Numbered from the stretch's first letter, positions 17,963 through 26,826 are shown. The stretch is DNA of 64,000 bases from Duncaniella muris (GCF_003024805.1 NZ_PUEC01000010.1:35033-99032); one strand, 5' to 3'. A program made the numbers and translations. The notes: generated from the sequence alone by a model not told the origin.

Positions 17963-19999
17963 ATGAAAAAAATTCTGATATTGTTTCTGCTGCTCGCCGG
18001 AATCATGCCCGGTTTCGCGCAGCGTTCCTATAAGCTCGGCGAGGTGGTGGTCAGAGCCAAACGTCCTATGAAAGAGATCGGCGTGACCAAGACCACATTC
18101 GACAGCGCCATGCTCAAAGAGAACATAGCCCTTTCGATGGCCGACATTCTTGCGTTCAACTCCTCAATATTCGTCAAAAGCTACGGCCGCGCCACCCTTT
18201 CGACGGTGGCGTTCAGAGGCACCTCTCCGAGCCATACACAGGTGACATGGAACGGTATGCGCATCAACAATCCGATGCTCGGCATGACCGACTTTTCGAC
18301 CATACCCTCCTATTTCATAGACCAGGCATCGCTGCTCCACGGCACATCGTCGGTCAACGAAACCGGCGGCGGTCTGGGCGGTCTGGTGAAACTCGCCACC
18401 GAGCCTGACACTCCTGAGGGCTTCAACGTGCAGTATGTACAGGGCATCGGTTCGTTCAGCACCTTCGATGAATTCGCGCGCCTGACCTACGGGAGCGACA
18501 AATGGCATGTGTCGACCCGCGCAGTCCACTCCTCGTCGCCAAACGACTACAAATATATCAACCACGACAAAAAGGTCAATATCTATGACGATGACCACAA
18601 CATAATAGGCCAGTATCACCCTAAGGAGCGCAACCGCAGCGGAGCGTTCAGAGACACCCACATTCTGCAAGAGGTCTACTACAATACGCTCAAAGGTGAC
18701 CGTCTGGGACTGAATGCGTGGTATATCGACTCGAACCGCGAACTGCCGATGCTGACCACCGACTACGGCAACGAGGCAGACTTTGAAAACCGCCAGCGGG
18801 AACAGACATTCCGCAGTGTGCTGTCATGGGACCACACCCGCTCCAAATGGAAAGCCGGGCTGAAAGGTGGCTATATCCACACATGGATGGCCTATGACTA
18901 CCGGCGGGAAGTCTCCGAGGGCAACTGGGCCTCGATGACCCGCTCACGCAGCAAGGTCAACACCATCTACGGGCAGGCCGAGGGTGAATACACTCCGAGC
19001 CGCAAGTGGTTTTTCACCGCCAATCTCTCGGCTCACCAGCACTTTGTGCGCAGTCAGGACAAAAACATCATACTCCAGGACGGCGACAAGGCGATAGTAG
19101 GCTATGACAAAGGGCGCATAGAGCTTTCGGGATCTGCCTCAGCCAAATGGCAGCCCATTGACAGGCTGGGCATGTCAGTGGTGGTGCGCGAAGAGATGTT
19201 CGGCTCCGACTGGTCGCCTCTGATTCCGGCATTTTTCATTGACGGGGTTGTGCTGCCTGAAGGCAACGTCACTCTCAAGGGCTCCATTTCACGCAACTAC
19301 CGCGTTCCGACTCTCAACGACCTCTATTTCCTGCCGGGTGGTAATCCTGACCTGCGCAATGAGCACGGTTTCACCTATGATCTTGGCGCAAGCTTCGAGA
19401 TAGGCAAGAAGGAAGTCTACAGCCTGAGCGGAAGTGTCACCTGGTTTGACTCTCGTATCGACGACTGGATAATATGGCTGCCGACCACCAAGGGATTTTT
19501 CTCACCCCGCAATGTCAAGGAGGTGCATGCCTATGGCGTTGAGGTCACCGGCAATCTCGGCGTTCAGCCGTTCAAGGGATGGTTTCTCGATCTGAACGGG
19601 TCATATTCGTGGACCCCGTCGATCAATGAGGGAGAAAAGATGTCACCTGCCGACCAGTCGGTTGGCAAGCAGCTGCCATACGTGCCGAAGCATTCGGCAT
19701 CGCTGACGGGGCGGCTGTCATGGCGTTCGTGGGGATTTCTTTATAAATGGTGCTGGTATTCCGAGCGGTTCACCATGTCGAGCAACGACTATACCCTCAC
19801 CGGACATCTTCCTGAGTATTTCATGAGCAATATCTCTCTCGAAAAAGGGCTGTCGTTCAAGCCTGTCGATCTGTCGCTGAAACTTGCAGTCAACAATCTT
19901 TTCAACGAAGACTATCTTTCGGTGCTTTCGCGCCCTATGCCCGGCATCAACTTCGAATTTTTCATCGGCATAACGCCGAAGTTCGGAAAGAAAAAGTGA
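17963..19999 (+). CDS. btuB: TonB-dependent cobalamin receptor BtuB
   Basis: A 678-residue outer-membrane TonB-dependent receptor. A signal peptide (MKKILILFLLLAGIMPGFA) is followed by a TonB-box-like segment (YKLGEVVVRAKRP), a plug domain (about 50-150, with AFRGTSPSHTQVTWNGMRINNP and GTSSVNETGGGLGG), and a 22-strand barrel ending in the C-terminal aromatic strand INFEFFIGITPKF. The ATG at 17963 gives the signal peptide directly; an ATG at 17936 that overlaps the btuG stop would add nine residues. Together with btuG it moves cobalamin across the outer membrane, powered by TonB-ExbBD encoded elsewhere. The inner-membrane BtuCDF importer is not in the window. Confidence 0.9.
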   Translation: MKKILILFLLLAGIMPGFAQRSYKLGEVVVRAKRPMKEIGVTKTTFDSAMLKENIALSMADILAFNSSIFVKSYGRATLSTVAFRGTSPSHTQVTWNGMRINNPMLGMTDFSTIPSYFIDQASLLHGTSSVNETGGGLGGLVKLATEPDTPEGFNVQYVQGIGSFSTFDEFARLTYGSDKWHVSTRAVHSSSPNDYKYINHDKKVNIYDDDHNIIGQYHPKERNRSGAFRDTHILQEVYYNTLKGDRLGLNAWYIDSNRELPMLTTDYGNEADFENRQREQTFRSVLSWDHTRSKWKAGLKGGYIHTWMAYDYRREVSEGNWASMTRSRSKVNTIYGQAEGEYTPSRKWFFTANLSAHQHFVRSQDKNIILQDGDKAIVGYDKGRIELSGSASAKWQPIDRLGMSVVVREEMFGSDWSPLIPAFFIDGVVLPEGNVTLKGSISRNYRVPTLNDLYFLPGGNPDLRNEHGFTYDLGASFEIGKKEVYSLSGSVTWFDSRIDDWIIWLPTTKGFFSPRNVKEVHAYGVEVTGNLGVQPFKGWFLDLNGSYSWTPSINEGEKMSPADQSVGKQLPYVPKHSASLTGRLSWRSWGFLYKWCWYSERFTMSSNDYTLTGHLPEYFMSNISLEKGLSFKPVDLSLKLAVNNLFNEDYLSVLSRPMPGINFEFFIGITPKFGKKK

Positions 20000-20089
20000 T
20001 CCGGCCGGCTATGTTATCCGGCCAGTCCGAGGCATCGCTGTCTGTCAGCCAGATTCTTAGCACCTCTGATTGAAATTACCAAAATGCAA

Positions 20090-20127
20090 CGCACCCTGAC
20101 GAATGTCGCGACATTCGTCAGGGTGCG
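20090..20127. terminator. Perfect 38-base palindrome between convergent genes
   Basis: A 19-bp arm is followed immediately by its exact reverse complement with no spacer, centred between 20108 and 20109. It lies between btuB (+) and the outer-membrane protein gene (-), which converge, so a shared terminator is the likely role. The flanks are A/T-rich but there is no clean T run. Confidence 0.7.
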
Positions 20128-20181
20128 AAATATTTTAAGAACTTTTATGGGAGAAAAGCAGTATGCTTTACCGGTCGGAGA

Positions 20182-20799
20182 TCAGAAGAAGTAGGTGACG
20201 CGTATGTCCCAGGTGCGGTTTTTGGCGCTGTAGTCTGTCAGGACTTTTGCCTTCAGCGCATAAGTCATGCCCCATGTGTAGGAGGCTGAGAGCTGCCAGT
20301 TTTTCAGGATTTCGGCTCCGATACCGGCTGTCAGACCGAGGTCTCCGCCGGAGAATTTCATGGCGTCACATTTGCCGTATGCCACCTGGATGTCAAAGGT
20401 CGGTCCGCCAAAGACGAAGGGAGCCAGATAGTCCTCGAATCCCTGAAAGCGGGTGTATTTGAATTTCAGATGGAAGGGGATCTGGATGTTGTGGATATAG
20501 ATGCGTTCCTTGCCATAAGAGTCTTCCCACATAGGAAAATCGCCCATATTGAGCGAGGCTCCCAGCTGTTCATAGCGCAGGCCGAGGTCAATGCCGAAGC
20601 CGATGCCCGGAAACATCATTTCGCCGTTGATACCGGCAGATTCTCCAAAGCCCTGATCAACGGTCAGGATTTTCTGCTTGAACTTGAAGCTGTTGAAATT
20701 GACTCCGACGGTAGGACCCCAGCGGAACTGGGCCGATGCACCGAACGCTCCGAGAAGAGCCAGAAGAAATATAATGAATCTAAGGGGTGTCCTGTTCAT
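20182..20799 (-). CDS. PorT-like outer-membrane beta-barrel protein
   Basis: A 205-residue protein with a signal peptide (MNRTPLRFIIFLLALLGAFGASAQ) and alternating amphipathic strands ending in an aromatic residue (IRVTYFF), typical of the Bacteroidetes outer-membrane barrel family that includes PorT. The ATG at 20799 is chosen because a TAACTTTG promoter at 20848-20841 puts the transcription start close to an in-frame ATG at 20835. No type IX secretion genes lie nearby, so a PorT role is not claimed. The specific function is unknown. Confidence 0.8.
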   Translation of the reverse strand: MNRTPLRFIIFLLALLGAFGASAQFRWGPTVGVNFNSFKFKQKILTVDQGFGESAGINGEMMFPGIGFGIDLGLRYEQLGASLNMGDFPMWEDSYGKERIYIHNIQIPFHLKFKYTRFQGFEDYLAPFVFGGPTFDIQVAYGKCDAMKFSGGDLGLTAGIGAEILKNWQLSASYTWGMTYALKAKVLTDYSAKNRTWDIRVTYFF

Positions 20800-20840
20800 A
20801 AACTTTATAAGTAAATTGACTTTTTTGTAAAACACGAACG

Positions 20841-20848
20841 CAAAGTTA
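20841..20848 (-). promoter_or_regulatory. -7 element for the outer-membrane barrel gene
   Basis: TAACTTTG on the minus strand; transcription should begin near 20835, leaving a leader of about 36 bases to the chosen ATG at 20799. Confidence 0.65.
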
Positions 20849-20868
20849 CAACTTTTTCTTTAAATTTC

Positions 20869-20898
20869 TTGATATGACATAATTTTATCATAACTTTG
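20869..20898 (+). promoter_or_regulatory. Promoter of the C1 peptidase gene
   Basis: TAACTTTG (20891-20898) with a TTGA box at 20869-20872, 18 bases upstream. It is divergent from the barrel-gene promoter within 60 bases. Confidence 0.6.
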
Positions 20899-20957
20899 CA
20901 TCAATCATTCATCACATCCCAACAACGTAATTCAGTAATACCAACTACCGGATACAC

Positions 20958-22154
20958 ATGAAAAAATACATTTTAGGCACAGTAGCTCTCTCGCTCGCTT
21001 TCGGTGCTTTCGCAGATGAAAGCAAGGCGAAAAACGACACCGTCGGCGGCTTCAAATTCACCGATGTGAAGTTAGTCAAGACCACTCCGGTCAAAGACCA
21101 GAACAAGTCAGGAACCTGCTGGAGTTTCTCCGGAATCTCTTTCCTTGAGGATGAAATCCTCCGCAAGACAGGCAAGGAAGTGGATCTCAGCGAGATGTTC
21201 ATTGTGCGCCACTGCTACAATGACAAAGCTGACAAGTATATCCGCATGAACGGCACCATCAACTTCGCCCAAGGCGGCAGTACTCTCGATGTGCCTTATG
21301 TGATGGTCAACTACGGACTTGTGCCTGAAGAAGCATACACCGGTCTGCAATATGGGACCGAGAAGCACGAGCACGCCGAACTCAGTTCGGTGCTCACCTC
21401 TATGGTCAATTCCGTGAACAGAGCCAAAACCAAGTCTCCAGTATGGAAAAAGGCATTCAAGGGAGCGCTCGACGCATATTTCGGCGAACTGCCCGAAACA
21501 TTCGAGTATGAAGGCAAGACCTACACTCCGCAGAGTTTCGCACAGTCACTCGGCATCAACGCGGCCGACTATATCCCCGTAACCTCATTCACCCACCATC
21601 CGTTCTATCAGTCATTCGCTATCGAAGTGGCTGACAACTGGCTCTGGGAGAAATATCACAATGTGCCTATGGAAGAGATGAAAGCCATAGTTGATAACGC
21701 TCTTGACAACGGCTATTCCGTAGCCTGGGCTGCCGATGTCAGCGAACCCGGCTTCAACTGGACCGACGGCTACGCTGTGATTCCCAAAAAGAAAACCGAG
21801 AAAGACATGAACGGAACCGAACTCGCCCGCTGGGTGAAGCTCAGCGACAGAGACCGGGAGAAGGAAAGCAACAAGATCTCCGGTCCGCGCGAGGAAATCA
21901 CAGTGACCCAGGAACTCCGTCAGGAAATGTTTGACAAGCAGGAGACTACCGATGACCACGGCATGGTGATAGTGGGAAAGGCCGTTGACCAGGAAGGCAA
22001 CAAATACTACAAGGTGAAGAACTCCTGGGATACCAACCACGTTTATGACGGTTTCTTCTACGTGTCAGAACCTTACTTCCTTGCAAAGACTCTTGACATT
22101 CTCGTGAACCGCGAGGCTATTCCAAAGAGCATCGCCAAGAAGATGAAAATCTGA
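20958..22154 (+). CDS. C1 family (papain-like, bleomycin hydrolase type) peptidase
   Basis: A 398-residue exported cysteine peptidase or aminopeptidase of the C1B type. A signal peptide (about 1-19) precedes the catalytic cysteine in QNKSGTCWSFS (Cys54), the catalytic histidine in DDHGMVIVG and the asparagine in KVKNSWDTN. The protein closes with YFLAKTLDILVN, as in PepC/bleomycin hydrolase relatives. The presence of a signal peptide implies periplasmic or outer-membrane location, unlike cytoplasmic PepC. Probably degrades peptides; the exact specificity is unknown. A single-gene unit. Confidence 0.9.
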   Translation: MKKYILGTVALSLAFGAFADESKAKNDTVGGFKFTDVKLVKTTPVKDQNKSGTCWSFSGISFLEDEILRKTGKEVDLSEMFIVRHCYNDKADKYIRMNGTINFAQGGSTLDVPYVMVNYGLVPEEAYTGLQYGTEKHEHAELSSVLTSMVNSVNRAKTKSPVWKKAFKGALDAYFGELPETFEYEGKTYTPQSFAQSLGINAADYIPVTSFTHHPFYQSFAIEVADNWLWEKYHNVPMEEMKAIVDNALDNGYSVAWAADVSEPGFNWTDGYAVIPKKKTEKDMNGTELARWVKLSDRDREKESNKISGPREEITVTQELRQEMFDKQETTDDHGMVIVGKAVDQEGNKYYKVKNSWDTNHVYDGFFYVSEPYFLAKTLDILVNREAIPKSIAKKMKI

Positions 22155-22166
22155 TTTTTTGAAATC

Positions 22167-23123
22167 TTACGGCTTGCAGGAGCCTGAGCGGAGGCGCTGA
22201 CGGCGTTTAGCAAGTTCAGTCATCACCATTCCGGCGATTATAAGCAACATGGCCACAATCTGGAACCAACGGATTGTGGCCACTTTCATTATCACCGAGG
22301 CGATTGTAGCCACGACCGGGAGGAAATACTGATACATCGAAACCAGTTCACTGCCAATGAGTTTCTCTGCGGGGTTGATCAGGAAGTAAGACAGGAATGT
22401 GGGGCAGAGCAACACGAAGGTGATGCAGGCCCAGGGCAGCCATGATGTGGAATGGAATATTGCGGCGTGAGGCAATGACGGAAGCAGGAACAGGGCCGGA
22501 ATACATGACATCAGGAAAACCCAGCGGAGCATGGAGACCGGACGATAGGTCTGCATGGGGCGTTCGAGAATGACGAGATAGAAAGCATAGCAGAGAGTTG
22601 AGGCGAAAGCGAGAAGATCGCCGAGCAGTCTGTCGGAGCCATGCCCGTTGCCATGATTCGAGGCTATGACTATTACGGCTCCGGCAAAGGCCACGATGAC
22701 TCCGCCGATCTCAAGCAGAGTGGCCCGACGGTGCTGAAACAGGATTCCGATCAGAATGACGAACACAGGCGGGAAGGTCATGATGATGGAAATGTCAATC
22801 GGGTCGCCATAGCGCAGCGACATGTTGAAGAGATACATGAAGCAGAACAGGCCGAGGGCGCCGCCAAGGAATATGCGCAAGTAGTCATGACGCGAGATGC
22901 GCTCGGTCTTCACAAACAACGAGGCGAGCCACATCAGTATGCAGCCCCCTCCAAGCCTGAAAAGGGTAAGATCGACCGATGACATCCATTCGGGTATCAG
23001 AAGCTTGGCAACAGGGATGTTGACACCGAAAAATATTGTTGACAACATGATCAGCAGGTTGCCTTTTATCAGTTCACCGGCAGAACGCGGGCGCAGGTCG
23101 GGATCGATCGGAGTATTGGCCAT
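22167..23123 (-). CDS. EamA/DMT family transporter
   Basis: A 318-residue inner-membrane protein with about ten hydrophobic segments arranged as two EamA repeats. The first starts GNLLIMLSTIFFGVNIPVAK and the second GDLLAFASTLCYAFYLVILERP, and it ends in a short basic tail (KRRQRLRSG). Such drug/metabolite exporters carry amino acids, nucleotides or similar compounds; the substrate is unknown. It converges with the C1 peptidase gene with a 12-base gap and is divergent from the ATP-grasp-like gene. Confidence 0.88.
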   Translation of the reverse strand: MANTPIDPDLRPRSAGELIKGNLLIMLSTIFFGVNIPVAKLLIPEWMSSVDLTLFRLGGGCILMWLASLFVKTERISRHDYLRIFLGGALGLFCFMYLFNMSLRYGDPIDISIIMTFPPVFVILIGILFQHRRATLLEIGGVIVAFAGAVIVIASNHGNGHGSDRLLGDLLAFASTLCYAFYLVILERPMQTYRPVSMLRWVFLMSCIPALFLLPSLPHAAIFHSTSWLPWACITFVLLCPTFLSYFLINPAEKLIGSELVSMYQYFLPVVATIASVIMKVATIRWFQIVAMLLIIAGMVMTELAKRRQRLRSGSCKP

Positions 23124-23169
23124 AGAGGTGTGTTTTTATAAGGTCTTTCATTTTAACAACAATATTGAG

Positions 23170-23177
23170 TAAATTTG
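23170..23177 (+). promoter_or_regulatory. -7 element for the ATP-grasp-like gene
   Basis: TAAATTTG. Transcription should begin near 23183, which makes a TTG start at 23165 impossible and supports GTG at 23216. Confidence 0.65.
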
Positions 23178-23215
23178 CACTGCTAAAAATTGTCAAATCA
23201 TCTAAAACGCCATCT

Positions 23216-24301
23216 GTGAAACTCCATCTTTTCAATCCTGAAAACGATCTCGCACTCGGACTGGGATGCCGCAACTATACTCCCCCGCCCCACGCAGCCG
23301 CCATCCACCGGGCGGGTGCTCTGCTGCCTCTGTGGTGGGCCGGGGAGGATGATTTGGTCATCGCCCCGGAAGGACTGGCGGCTGATGCCGGGCAGCTGAA
23401 AGAGAGGTTCGGCCTTCACGGCAATATTTTCACCGGGCAGCCTGTGAAAGCCACTCCTGCTCCTTGGGGATGGAGCGCCGATGCCAAACGGCAGTTCACG
23501 CTGGCAGGGGTCAGGCCGGAAACACTGCCGTCAGACGAGATGATCGGACGGCTGCGCCGGCTCAGCCACCGGCGCATGACAATAGAAATCATAAAAGGTC
23601 TTGGGGGAGACTATCCGGTTCCGACAGAGGCTACAGATCCGGAGTCAGTGGTCGAGGCAGAGAGGCTTTCGCCCGGATGTTTCATCAAGTCGCCGTGGTC
23701 AGGGAGCGGGCGCGGTGTGTTCTGCGCGCGTTCGCTTGACGAAAAGGCGCTCTACAAGCGGGCTGCAGGCATTATACACCGCCAGGGAAGCGTGATGGTG
23801 GAGCGCGGGCTTGACAAAGAGCTTGATTTCGCGGCGCTTTTCCATGCAGAAGGCGGTCGGGTGTGTTTCAGAGGCTGGTCTGTGTTCAAGGCTGAATCAA
23901 GAGGCATGTACAGCGGAAACATTGTGGCTCCGCAGAGCCGCCTCCACGAAATTATCTGCGGATACCTGCCTGCAGAGATGCTGGCTGATACCATCAGTCG
24001 CGAAGAGGAGATACTGAGCCGACTTGCAGGCGGCAGCTATGAGGGATGGCTCGGCATTGACATGATGGTCTATCGCGAGAATGGGGAGATGAAACTGATG
24101 CCCTGCGTGGAAATGAATCTGCGCATGACAATGGGGGTGGCAGCTATTAAAATTGGAGAAAAGCTGTCGCTGCAGACTCCGGCTCTGCTTGCGTGGCGGC
24201 ACAGGGCTGATGAAGCTGACCTCGAAGGCTCTACCATTCTACTGCCTCCGTCAGACGGTTTCGCTCTGACTCTGACCGAGATCGGGGAACAGACACAATG
24301 A
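23216..24301 (+). CDS. Conserved protein of unknown function, ATP-grasp-like
   Basis: A 361-residue soluble protein. It opens with MKLHLFNPENDLALG (using GTG at 23216), a start I recognise from uncharacterised Bacteroidales proteins. The middle contains a FIKSPWSGSGRGV segment that looks like an ATP-grasp nucleotide loop, and the C-terminal part has GWLGIDMMVY...MPCVEMNLRMTMG, where the ExN pair resembles the metal-binding residues of ATP-grasp ligases. It could be a carboxylate-amine ligase, but the partner substrates are unknown. It is divergent from the DMT transporter and stands alone, with tandem hairpins downstream. Confidence 0.7.
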   Translation: MKLHLFNPENDLALGLGCRNYTPPPHAAAIHRAGALLPLWWAGEDDLVIAPEGLAADAGQLKERFGLHGNIFTGQPVKATPAPWGWSADAKRQFTLAGVRPETLPSDEMIGRLRRLSHRRMTIEIIKGLGGDYPVPTEATDPESVVEAERLSPGCFIKSPWSGSGRGVFCARSLDEKALYKRAAGIIHRQGSVMVERGLDKELDFAALFHAEGGRVCFRGWSVFKAESRGMYSGNIVAPQSRLHEIICGYLPAEMLADTISREEEILSRLAGGSYEGWLGIDMMVYRENGEMKLMPCVEMNLRMTMGVAAIKIGEKLSLQTPALLAWRHRADEADLEGSTILLPPSDGFALTLTEIGEQTQ

Positions 24302-24311
24302 GCCATCCAAA

Positions 24312-24358
24312 GAGGTTGTCAGAAAACAACCTCCAAGAGGGTGTTTCATAACACCCTC
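24312..24358. terminator. Tandem hairpins between convergent genes
   Basis: Two adjacent hairpins, GAGGTTGT/ACAACCTC (24312-24319 with 24326-24333) and GAGGGTGTT/AACACCCTC (24337-24345 with 24350-24358), lie between the ATP-grasp-like gene and maf. They probably terminate both strands. Similar AGAGG-stem hairpins occur elsewhere in the window. Confidence 0.75.
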
Positions 24359-24951
24359 TAAACAAGAGTTTTCAATACGGAGTAGAGACGCTGCACAGGG
24401 AGGCCCATCACATTGTAGAAACTGCCTGAAATGCCCTTGATTCCGGCGGCGCCAATCCATTCCTGGATGCCATAGGCTCCGGCTTTGTCGAAAGGCTTGT
24501 ATTTCGCCACATAGTAGGCTATCTCATCGGCTGCCAGAGGAGCGAAGTCCACGACTGACTCGGCAGAAAATGTCTGGCAAAGGTCAGGAGTGCGCACGGT
24601 CACACCTGTGACCACTTTCTGTTCACGCCCCTGCATAAGAGTTATCATACGGCAGGCATCAGCCTCATCTACAGGCTTTCCGAGCACCTTGCCATCAAGG
24701 ATGACCACAGTGTCGGCCGTAATGACCACTTTCTTTTCGCCGGGAGCCAAGGGATAGGCCGAGGCTTTAAGACGCGATAGATAAACCGGAACTTCTTCAG
24801 CGGGAGTGCCGTCAGGGACGATCTCGTCGACCGGATGGGATGTGTCGACACGGAAATTAACGTCGAGCATTTCCAGAAGCTCCCTGCGGCGGGGAGATCC
24901 GCTGGCGAGGATCACTTCATAGCCGCTCAGATTGTCAAGAGGATGAAACAT
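24358..24951 (-). CDS. maf: Maf-family nucleoside triphosphate pyrophosphatase
   Basis: A 197-residue cytoplasmic enzyme that hydrolyses non-canonical nucleotides (dTTP/UTP or modified bases) to monophosphates. The Maf signature ASGSPRRRELLEML (residues 16-29), TADTVV with the metal ligand, and YGIQEWIGAAGIKGISGSFYNVMGLP near the end are all present. It follows the YczE-like membrane protein on the same strand with a 43-base gap, so they may form an operon. Confidence 0.93.
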   Translation of the reverse strand: MFHPLDNLSGYEVILASGSPRRRELLEMLDVNFRVDTSHPVDEIVPDGTPAEEVPVYLSRLKASAYPLAPGEKKVVITADTVVILDGKVLGKPVDEADACRMITLMQGREQKVVTGVTVRTPDLCQTFSAESVVDFAPLAADEIAYYVAKYKPFDKAGAYGIQEWIGAAGIKGISGSFYNVMGLPVQRLYSVLKTLV

Positions 24952-24994
24952 TTTTTCGTTCGGAATATGTAGGAGATAGTATGATGGATGATTC

Positions 24995-25654
24995 TCACCG
25001 TCTAAGTATGCGGTGGACGGGAATGTGGCTTATCAGACGAGTGTTGATGAAACTTACAAGCAGACCGACACCCAGGGCTGCAACGAGAGTGCCCTCGCGC
25101 ACACCGATGATGGAATGAGTCATGGCAAGCGAGGTCACGACAGCCAGAAGCACCAGGCCGACATCGACCATGACTTTAACGCGGCCAAAGTCTTTGCCGA
25201 AACGGCGGGCGGCGTATTTCACGAAACCTTCACCGCTCATGGCCACTACATTGGGTTTTATCTCCAGAACCACACCGAAGGCCTGGATGAGACAGCCCGC
25301 GGCGAGAAATGCAAGCGCGCCGGCATATGACTCAGGAGTCATGTCACGGAAAAGATACATGTTGATGTCAAGAAAGGCTGAGAAAAGCAGTGAGAAGGGG
25401 ATCTGCATCATGATCTCCATATAGTCACGGCGTGTTCCGATGCCACGGAGAAACCAGAACTGTCCGGCTATGAGCAGCATGTTTAGAATGAAAGTGGCCA
25501 TTCCGAGAGTAAGCGGAGTGTTGAGGCTCAGGACATAGGAAAAGCTTGAAATGGGAGATGTCCCCAGCGATGAACGAATTATCAATACCACACCCAGTGT
25601 CAGAAAATACAGGCCTATGATAAATACCGCATACCTGATGATCCAATTTCTCAT
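24995..25654 (-). CDS. YczE/YitT-type integral membrane protein (DUF6198-like)
   Basis: A 219-residue membrane protein with five or six hydrophobic helices (FIIGLYFLTLGVVLII, LTLGMATFILNMLLIAG and others). The RSSLGTSPISSFSYVL motif after helix 1 is typical of the YczE/YyaS group. Function unknown; some relatives sit near transport regulators. Located directly upstream of maf and divergent from the TraB-like gene. Confidence 0.78.
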   Translation of the reverse strand: MRNWIIRYAVFIIGLYFLTLGVVLIIRSSLGTSPISSFSYVLSLNTPLTLGMATFILNMLLIAGQFWFLRGIGTRRDYMEIMMQIPFSLLFSAFLDINMYLFRDMTPESYAGALAFLAAGCLIQAFGVVLEIKPNVVAMSGEGFVKYAARRFGKDFGRVKVMVDVGLVLLAVVTSLAMTHSIIGVREGTLVAALGVGLLVSFINTRLISHIPVHRILRR

Positions 25655-25739
25655 AATTATATTTTTTATTGTTCTCTCCGTTCTTACCGCGTTGATGGCT
25701 GTCTGAGCCTTGAATCGATGGCCGGAGCCATATTTTTTG

Positions 25740-25747
25740 CAAAATTA
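25740..25747 (-). promoter_or_regulatory. -7 element for the YczE-like gene
   Basis: TAATTTTG on the minus strand, about 85 bases before the start codon and overlapping the divergent promoter region. Confidence 0.55.
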
Positions 25748-25766
25748 CAAATTTTTTTCGAAAAAT

Positions 25767-25797
25767 TTTGGATGAAAGAAAAATGTCCCTACCTTTG
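25767..25797 (+). promoter_or_regulatory. Promoter of the TraB/GumN gene
   Basis: TTTG (25767-25770) and TACCTTTG (25790-25797) are spaced by 19 bases. The leader to the chosen ATG at 25895 is about 90 bases. Confidence 0.8.
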
Positions 25798-25894
25798 CAG
25801 TGTGTTAGTAATGTACAACACTAAACAACAACATCACATTTCTGACTCAAGTACAACAGGCACCAACATCTCCAACAAAAATCACATCTGTAAA

Positions 25895-26776
25895 ATGAAA
25901 AAGACAATCTTATCTCTACTTCTCATTATTTCAGCCGCCGTCAGTGGCAACGCACAGCTTTTATGGAAAATTTCAGGCAACGGACTTGAAAAACCGTCAT
26001 ATCTTTTCGGCACACACCACGTGGCTCCCGTTTCAGTCATCGACAGTGTGGCAGGGCTCAACGAAACCATCGCATCGGCCGATAAAATCTATGGCGAAAT
26101 GATAATGACAGAAGCCATGTCGCCCCAGTCGCAGCAGATCATGATGGGCTATGCTATGGCTCCACAGGACAGTCTGCTGACTTCAGTGCTCACTCCCGCC
26201 CAGACCGACTCCCTCGACGTGATGCTCAGAAACTACATGGGACCAATGGCCTCCGCAAAGCAGTTTGCCCAACTCAAACCGGCCATGCTCTGCACTCTTA
26301 TCGCCATGATTCAGAGTCAGACTGTGTTTCCTAACTTCAACCCTCAGCAGCAAATCGACGGCGAGATCCAGAAACGCGGAGCCGCACTCGGAAAAGAAAT
26401 CGGCGGATTCGAGACCATCGATGACCAGTGCAAGGCCCTTTTCGGATCTTCAATCATAGATCAGGCCGAGAGCCTGATGGAGATGGTGCGCAACGACAGT
26501 CATGCAGCCGAGATGGCAAAAAAACTTGCAAAGGCCTATCTTGCAGGTGACCTCAACCAAATGCTCGAACTCATGGAAGATCCGGCCAGCGGCTCATCTG
26601 ATGAATGGAGCGAACGCATGATCAACAGGCGCAACGCAAACTGGGCGCGCATCATGGCCGGACTGCTGCCAAGTGCTTCCGTATTGATCGCCGTCGGTGC
26701 CGGACATCTGCCCGGCGAGAAGGGTCTCATCAGTCTTCTGCGCAAAGAGGGCTATTCGGTAGAAGCCGTCAAATGA
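25895..26776 (+). CDS. TraB/GumN family protein
   Basis: A 293-residue exported protein (signal peptide MKKTILSLLLIISAAVSGNAQ). The paired TraB/GumN motifs are present: LFGTHHVAP near the N-terminus and VGAGHLPGEKGLISLLRKEGY at the C-terminus, with the GTxH and GxxH histidines thought to bind metal. Relatives (Tiki/TraB) act as membrane-associated metalloproteases, but a bacterial substrate is unknown. The start at 25895 is chosen for the signal peptide; in-frame ATG codons upstream (25811) add a non-conserved leader. A strong promoter precedes it. Confidence 0.85.
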   Translation: MKKTILSLLLIISAAVSGNAQLLWKISGNGLEKPSYLFGTHHVAPVSVIDSVAGLNETIASADKIYGEMIMTEAMSPQSQQIMMGYAMAPQDSLLTSVLTPAQTDSLDVMLRNYMGPMASAKQFAQLKPAMLCTLIAMIQSQTVFPNFNPQQQIDGEIQKRGAALGKEIGGFETIDDQCKALFGSSIIDQAESLMEMVRNDSHAAEMAKKLAKAYLAGDLNQMLELMEDPASGSSDEWSERMINRRNANWARIMAGLLPSASVLIAVGAGHLPGEKGLISLLRKEGYSVEAVK

Positions 26777-26826
26777 TTTCCGGAATTACACCTATATTAA
26801 TATATACCTTAATTATATATCCAGCC

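Noticed and set aside
23165..23215. TTG start for the ATP-grasp-like protein
   Set aside because: It lies upstream of the TAAATTTG promoter; GTG at 23216 gives the family N-terminus.
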